Of a stretch of DNA of 64,000 nt, positions 60,242 to 64,000 are shown piece by piece. The DNA comes from Sanderia malayensis (taxonomy: Eukaryota > Cnidaria > Scyphozoa > Semaeostomeae > Pelagiidae), in NCBI GenBank assembly GCA_013076295.1, contig RQOL01000677.1, positions 248,001 to 312,000 on the forward strand, in the 5' to 3' direction. A program made the translations under genes and the position numbers. Below the pieces are notes generated by a model. The model worked only from the letters and a program-made list of their open reading frames with translations. It was not told the DNA's origin and ran no database searches. Within the stretch, counting starts at the first letter, position 1; every line of letters begins with the position of its first letter.

Positions 60242-60813
60242 TTTATCTGATTATGGTGACTTTCGCTTCCCATAGATAATGCAAGCGGACATCACAAAGT
60301 ATGAACAGAATCTCAATAAAGCATACGCGAATTATCCTATCCACTCTTCTTACACCTAGTGTCATGGGCGTTAAATTTGGAAAAAAACAAATGATCTCCA
60401 TCGGAATAATTATATTGAGGAAAACCAACTTTATCTGAGAAAAACCTTCTTTATCTGAGAAAAAGTGGGAAGTCCCCAAAAAGGGGAAGTCGTCAAAAGT
60501 GGGAAGTGGAATGTCAAGAAAAAGTGGGACGTCAGCAGAAGTGGGAAGTCACCAAAAGTGGGGAATGGAAAGCTACCAAGAGTGGTTTATATGATTATGG
60601 CGACATTCGCTTCCCATAGATAAGGCAAGCGGACATCACAAAGTATGAACAGAATCTCAGTAAAGCATACATGAATTATCATATCCACTCTTCCTACAGC
60701 TATTGTCACGGGAGTTAAATTTGGAAAAAAACAAGCGAGCTTCAACGGAATAATTATATTGAGGAAAACCGACTTTATCTGAGAGAAACTCACTTTATTT
60801 GACAAAAAGTGGG
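60242..60813 (+). repeat. C element pair (a, b)
   Basis: Copies at 60242 (a; GATAATGCAAGCGG, CATACGCGAATTATCC, right arm AAACCTTCTTTATCTG so the hairpin is broken) and 60586 (b; one T fewer at the left end, shared with 22679). Confidence 0.84.
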
Positions 60814-62131
60814 AAGTCACCAAAAGAGGGAAGTCGTCAAAAGTGGGAAGTGAAATGTCAAGAAAAACTGGGAAGTGAGCAGAAGTGGGAAATCATCATA
60901 CAAAATTGTACTTTCCACCAAATTGGATACAAATTGAACGAGTTTGAAAAAATGCATCAAAAATGGGAAGCTATCAAAAGTGGGAAATCATCATAGCAAA
61001 ATTGTATTTTCCACCAAATTTGATGCAAATTCAACGAGTTTGAAAAATTGCATAATGCCCCTTTTACGCCCCTTTATGCCCTCAAAGCATGCAAATTTCA
61101 AAAACCAGTGTCATATTCAAATTCACGACACCATATTTGTATTTTCCACAAAATTTGGTGCAAATTAAAAGAGATGGAAAACTTGCATTAAAAATTGGAA
61201 GTCATCAAAGGTGGGAAGTGCGAAGAGAGGTAAAGTGGGAAGTCATCAAAAGTGGGAAGTGATCAAAAGTTGAATCTGGAAGTGAAGAAAAAGTGGGAAA
61301 TCAGCAAAGGTGGGAAGTCATCATACCAAAATTGTATTTTTGTATTTCTACTGTTTGTACTATATTTACTATCCTATATTTCGAAATTGAAGGAGATGGA
61401 AAATTTGAATATTACTAAATGTGGGAAGTCACCAAAAGTAGGAAGTCATCATACCAATTTTGTACTTACCACAAAATTTGATGGAAAATGAAAGAGTTTG
61501 AAAGATGGCATCAAAAATGAGAAGTCATCAATATTGGGAAGTGCGAAGTCAAGATAATGTGGGAAGTATTCAAAAGTGGGAAGTCATCAAAAGTGGGAAG
61601 TGGGAAGTCAGGAAAAAGTGGGAAGTCATAAGAAGTGGGAAGTCATCATACCAAAAATGTACTTTCCACAGAATTTGATGCAAATTGAACGAGTTTGAAA
61701 AATTGCATCAAATGTGGCAAATCGTCAAAAGTGGGAAGTGGGAAGTCAGGCAAAAGTGGGAAGTCATCAAAATTGGGAAGTGGGAAGTAAAGAAAAAGTG
61801 GGAAGTCAGCAAAGTGGGAAGTCATCATACCAAAATTGTACTTTCCACAAAATTTGATACAAATTGAACGAGTTTGAAAACTTTAAATTGCCCCCTTTTT
61901 CAACCTTGTATGCCCTCAAAGTATGAAAATTACAAAAACGAGCTTCCTTTTCAAATTCAGCACATCAAATTTGTACTTTGCACAAAATTTGATGCAAATT
62001 GAAAGAGTTTGAAAAATTGCATCAAAAGTGAGAAGTCATCAAAAGTGGGAGGTGGGAAGACGGGAAAAGTGGGAAATCATCAAAAGTGGGAAGTCACCAA
62101 AAGTGGGAAGTGGGAAGCTACCAAAAGTGGC
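60814..62131 (+). repeat. A/B mosaic with D
   Basis: B; A 60905-61190; B with AGTTGAATCTGG (a CG-to-TG change from AGTCGAATCTGG); D 61332; B; core with ATTTTGTACTTACC; B; core 61655; B; A 61830-62025; B. A 705 bp C-c/D module present near 23.7 kb is absent at about 61530. Confidence 0.78.
61332..61415 (+). repeat. D element, TTTCTACTG type
   Basis: Matches 23427 at a shift of about 37906. Confidence 0.73.
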
Positions 62132-62338
62132 TTTATCTGATTATGGTGACATTCGCTTCCCATGGATAAGGCAAGCGGACATCACACAGTATGAACAGAA
62201 TCTCAATAAAGCATACACGAATTATCGTATCCACTCTTCCTACAGCTAGTGTCACGGCCATTAACTTTGGAAAGAAACAAAGGAGGTTCAACGGAATAAT
62301 TACATTGAAGAGCCCCACTTTATCTGACAAAGAGTGGG
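62132..62338 (+). repeat. C element, subfamily c
   Basis: GGCTTTATCTGATTATGG, TTCCCATGGATAAGG, CACGGCCATTAAC. Paralogue of 24930 at +37202; D follows at 62432. Confidence 0.84.
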
Positions 62339-63759
62339 AAACCACCAAAAGTGGGAAGTCATCAAATGTGGAAAATGGGAAGTCAAGAAAAGTGGGAAGT
62401 CAGCAAAGGTGGGAAGTCATCATACCAAAATTGTATTTTTATATTTGTACTGTTTGTACTATATTTACTATGGCATATTTCCAACTTGAACGAGATGGAA
62501 AATTTGAATATTACTAAAAGTGGGAAGTCACCAAAAGTAGGAGGTCGTCAAAAGTGGGGAGTGGGAAGTCAGGTAAAGTGGGAAGTCAGCGAAAGTGGGA
62601 AGTCATCAAACTGAATTTGTACTTTCCACAAAATTTGATGGAAATTGAGAGAATTTGAAAAATTGCATCAAAACGGGGAAGTCATCAAAAGTGGGAGGTG
62701 GGAAGACGGGAAAAGTGGGAAATCATCAAAAGTGGGAAGTCACCAAAAGTGGAAAATGGGAAGTCAAGAAAAAGTGGAAAGTCAGCAAAGGTGGGAAGTC
62801 ATCATACCAAAATTGTACTTTCCACAAAATTTGATACAAATTGAACGAGTTTGAAAACTTGCAAATTGCCCCCTTTTTCAACCTTGTATGCCCTCAAAGC
62901 ATGAAAATTACAAAAACCAGCTTCCTTTTCAAATTCAGCACACCAAATTTGTACTTTGCACAAAATTTTATGCAAATTGAAAGAGTTTGAAAAATTGCAT
63001 CAAAAGTGGGAAGTCATCAAAAGTGAAGAGTGGGAAGGCAGGAAAAAGTGAGAAGTCATCAGAAGTGGGAAGTCATCATACCAAAATTGTACTTTCCACA
63101 AAGTTTGATGCAAATTGAAAGAGTTTGAAAAATTGCAACAAAAGTGGGAAGTCATCAATATTGGGAAGTGCGAAGTAAGGAAAATGTGGGAAGTATTCAA
63201 TAGTGGGAAGTCATCAAAAGTGGGAAGTGGGAAGTGAGGAAAAAGTGGGAAGTCATAAGAAGTGGGAAGTCATCATACCAAAAATGTACTTTCCACAGAA
63301 TTTGATGCAAATTGAACGAGTTTGAAAAATTGCATCAAATGTTGCAAATCGTCAAAAATGGGAAGTGGGAAGTCAGGCAAAAGTGGGAAGTCATCAAAAT
63401 TGGGAAGTGGGAAGTCAAGAAAAAGTGGGAAGTCAGCAAAGTGGGAAGTCATCATACCAAAATTGTACTTTCCACAAAATTTGATACAAATTGAACGAGT
63501 TTGAAAACTTGCATATTGCCCCCTTTTTCAACCTTGTATGCCCTCAAAGCATGAAAATTACAAAAGCGAGCTTCCTTGTCAAATTCAACACACCAAAATT
63601 GTATTTTCCACAGAATTTGATGGAAATTGAAAGAGTTTGAAAAATGGCATCAAAAGTGGGAAGTCATCAAAGGTGCGAAGTGGGAAAACAGGAAAAAGTG
63701 GGAAGTCATCAAAAGTGGGAAGTCACCAAAAGTGGGAAATGGGAATCTACCAAGAGTGG
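62339..63759 (+). repeat. A/B mosaic with D
   Basis: B, D (62432), B with two switches near 62580 and 62745, core 62610, A 62800-63000, B, core 63080, B, core 63280, B, A 63450-63650, B. From 63273 it matches 26899 onward (offset 36374), up to a junction near 63735 that goes straight into a C-b left flank (AAATGGGAATCTACCAAGAG). Confidence 0.78.
62432..62515 (+). repeat. D element
   Basis: Consensus c-linked D: TATTTTTATATTTGTACTG, TTTGTACTATATTTACTATGG, CTTGAACGAGATGG. Confidence 0.75.
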
Positions 63760-63988
63760 TTTTATATGATTATGGCGACATTCGCTTCCCATAGATAAGG
63801 CAAGCGGACATCACAAAGTATGAACAGAATCTCAATAAAGCATACATGAATTATCATATCCACTCTTCCTACAGCTATTGTCACGGGCGTTAAATTTGGA
63901 AAAAAACAAACGAGCTCCAACGGAATAATTATATTGAGGAAAACCGACTTTATCTGAGAGAAACCCACTTTATCTGACAAAAAATGGG
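63760..63988 (+). repeat. C element, subfamily b
   Basis: A b copy of the 2-7/27-37 kb version (CACGGGCGTTAAAT, CTCCAACGG) ending AAAAAATGGG. The expected C-a and first C-b copies are missing on its left. The window ends 12 bases later in a B motif. Confidence 0.84.
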
Positions 63989-64000
63989 AAGTCACCAAAA

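Larger units (their letters stand above)
1..64000 (+). repeat. Modular higher-order satellite array, gene-free
   Basis: The whole window is built from four recurring modules (core A with spacer S1, B blocks of GTGGGAAGTC-type motifs, element C, element D), all in the same direction. No open frame is long, unique or similar to a known family. The same modules recur in every few hundred bases and the same module orders recur over kilobases, which defines a higher-order repeat. The array runs off both window ends. A satellite or segmental-duplication block in eukaryotic heterochromatin is the best reading; a bacterial or phage origin is very unlikely because nothing is coding. The species is unknown. 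Confidence 0.9.

Noticed and set aside
1..64000. Centromeric satellite with CENP-B boxes, or telomeric repeats
   Set aside because: I found no match to the CENP-B box pattern TTCGNNNNANNCGGG in the modules, and no TTAGGG-, TTTAGGG- or TTAGG-type arrays. A centromeric location is not excluded, but nothing here shows it.
1..64000. rRNA, tRNA, riboswitches, bacterial promoters and terminators
   Set aside because: None of the conserved rRNA or tRNA strings is visible, and the CCCACTTT/AAAGTGGG hairpins are not followed by the T-run of an intrinsic terminator. They are parts of a repeated element.
1..64000. A hidden gene system (defence, toxin, biosynthesis)
   Set aside because: No unique stretch longer than a few tens of bases remains once the modules are assigned, so there is no room for a single-copy gene.

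Overview
This 64 kb window contains no gene that I can support. From end to end it is one head-to-tail, AT-rich, modular satellite or segmental-duplication array. The longest open frames are about 60-127 codons; they recur in dozens of copies and follow from the repeat motifs having few stop codons. I see no rRNA, tRNA, transposase, reverse transcriptase, phage or bacterial gene. The lack of coding sequence over 64 kb, the satellite organisation and a CpG-to-TpG/CpA decay pattern point to heterochromatic or otherwise gene-poor DNA of a eukaryote whose DNA is cytosine-methylated. I cannot name the species.

The array uses a small set of modules, all in the same orientation. Core A is about 60 bp, running from ACCAAAATTGTACTTTCCAC through TTTGATGCAAATT to GAAAAATTGCAT. 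Each core is followed by one of two alternative spacers. Spacer S1 is about 78 bp (ATTGCCCCC..., TATGCCCTCAAAACATG, TTCATGTTCAAATTCAGC), giving A units of about 136 bp, with a shortened form of 94 bp. Spacer S2, the B block, is a run of 17-18 bp motifs such as GTGGGAAGTCATCAAAA and GTGGGAAGTCAGGAAAAA. Module C is a 205-230 bp element starting and ending with TTTATCTGA and closing in a CCCACTTT/AAAGTGGG hairpin. I count 56 copies in four subfamilies (a, b, c, d). With its B tail it forms a 345 bp tandem unit. Module D is an A core whose middle is replaced by TGTACTGTTTGTACTATA; I count 19 copies, tied to C-c or C-d.

Layout: 1-7.5 kb is a 2.1-2.9 kb higher-order repeat with C-a/b triplets. 7.5-13.5 kb is mostly A/B mosaic with isolated C-c and C-d. 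13.5-25 kb is dense in C-a/b pairs and C-c/D modules, with a 2,852 bp tandem duplication. 25-39.7 kb holds nested tandem duplications (4.37, 2.28 and 8.62 kb). 39.7-50.3 kb is a C-poor A/B domain with its own A subfamily (F) and a 2.68 kb duplication. 50.3-64 kb repeats the 9-26 kb material at offsets of about 37-43 kb. Neither end of the array lies in the window.

No genes work together here. What can be read is how the array evolves: unequal exchange at shared A cores and within C elements, chimeric C copies, gain and loss of single 17 bp motifs, deletions between direct repeats, and CpG decay. Possible protein-binding features are a dyad in each core that contains the octamer ATGCAAAT, and the heptamer GTGGGAA in very high copy number. 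All copy comparisons and counts were made by eye and by coordinate arithmetic; no alignment or database search was run.
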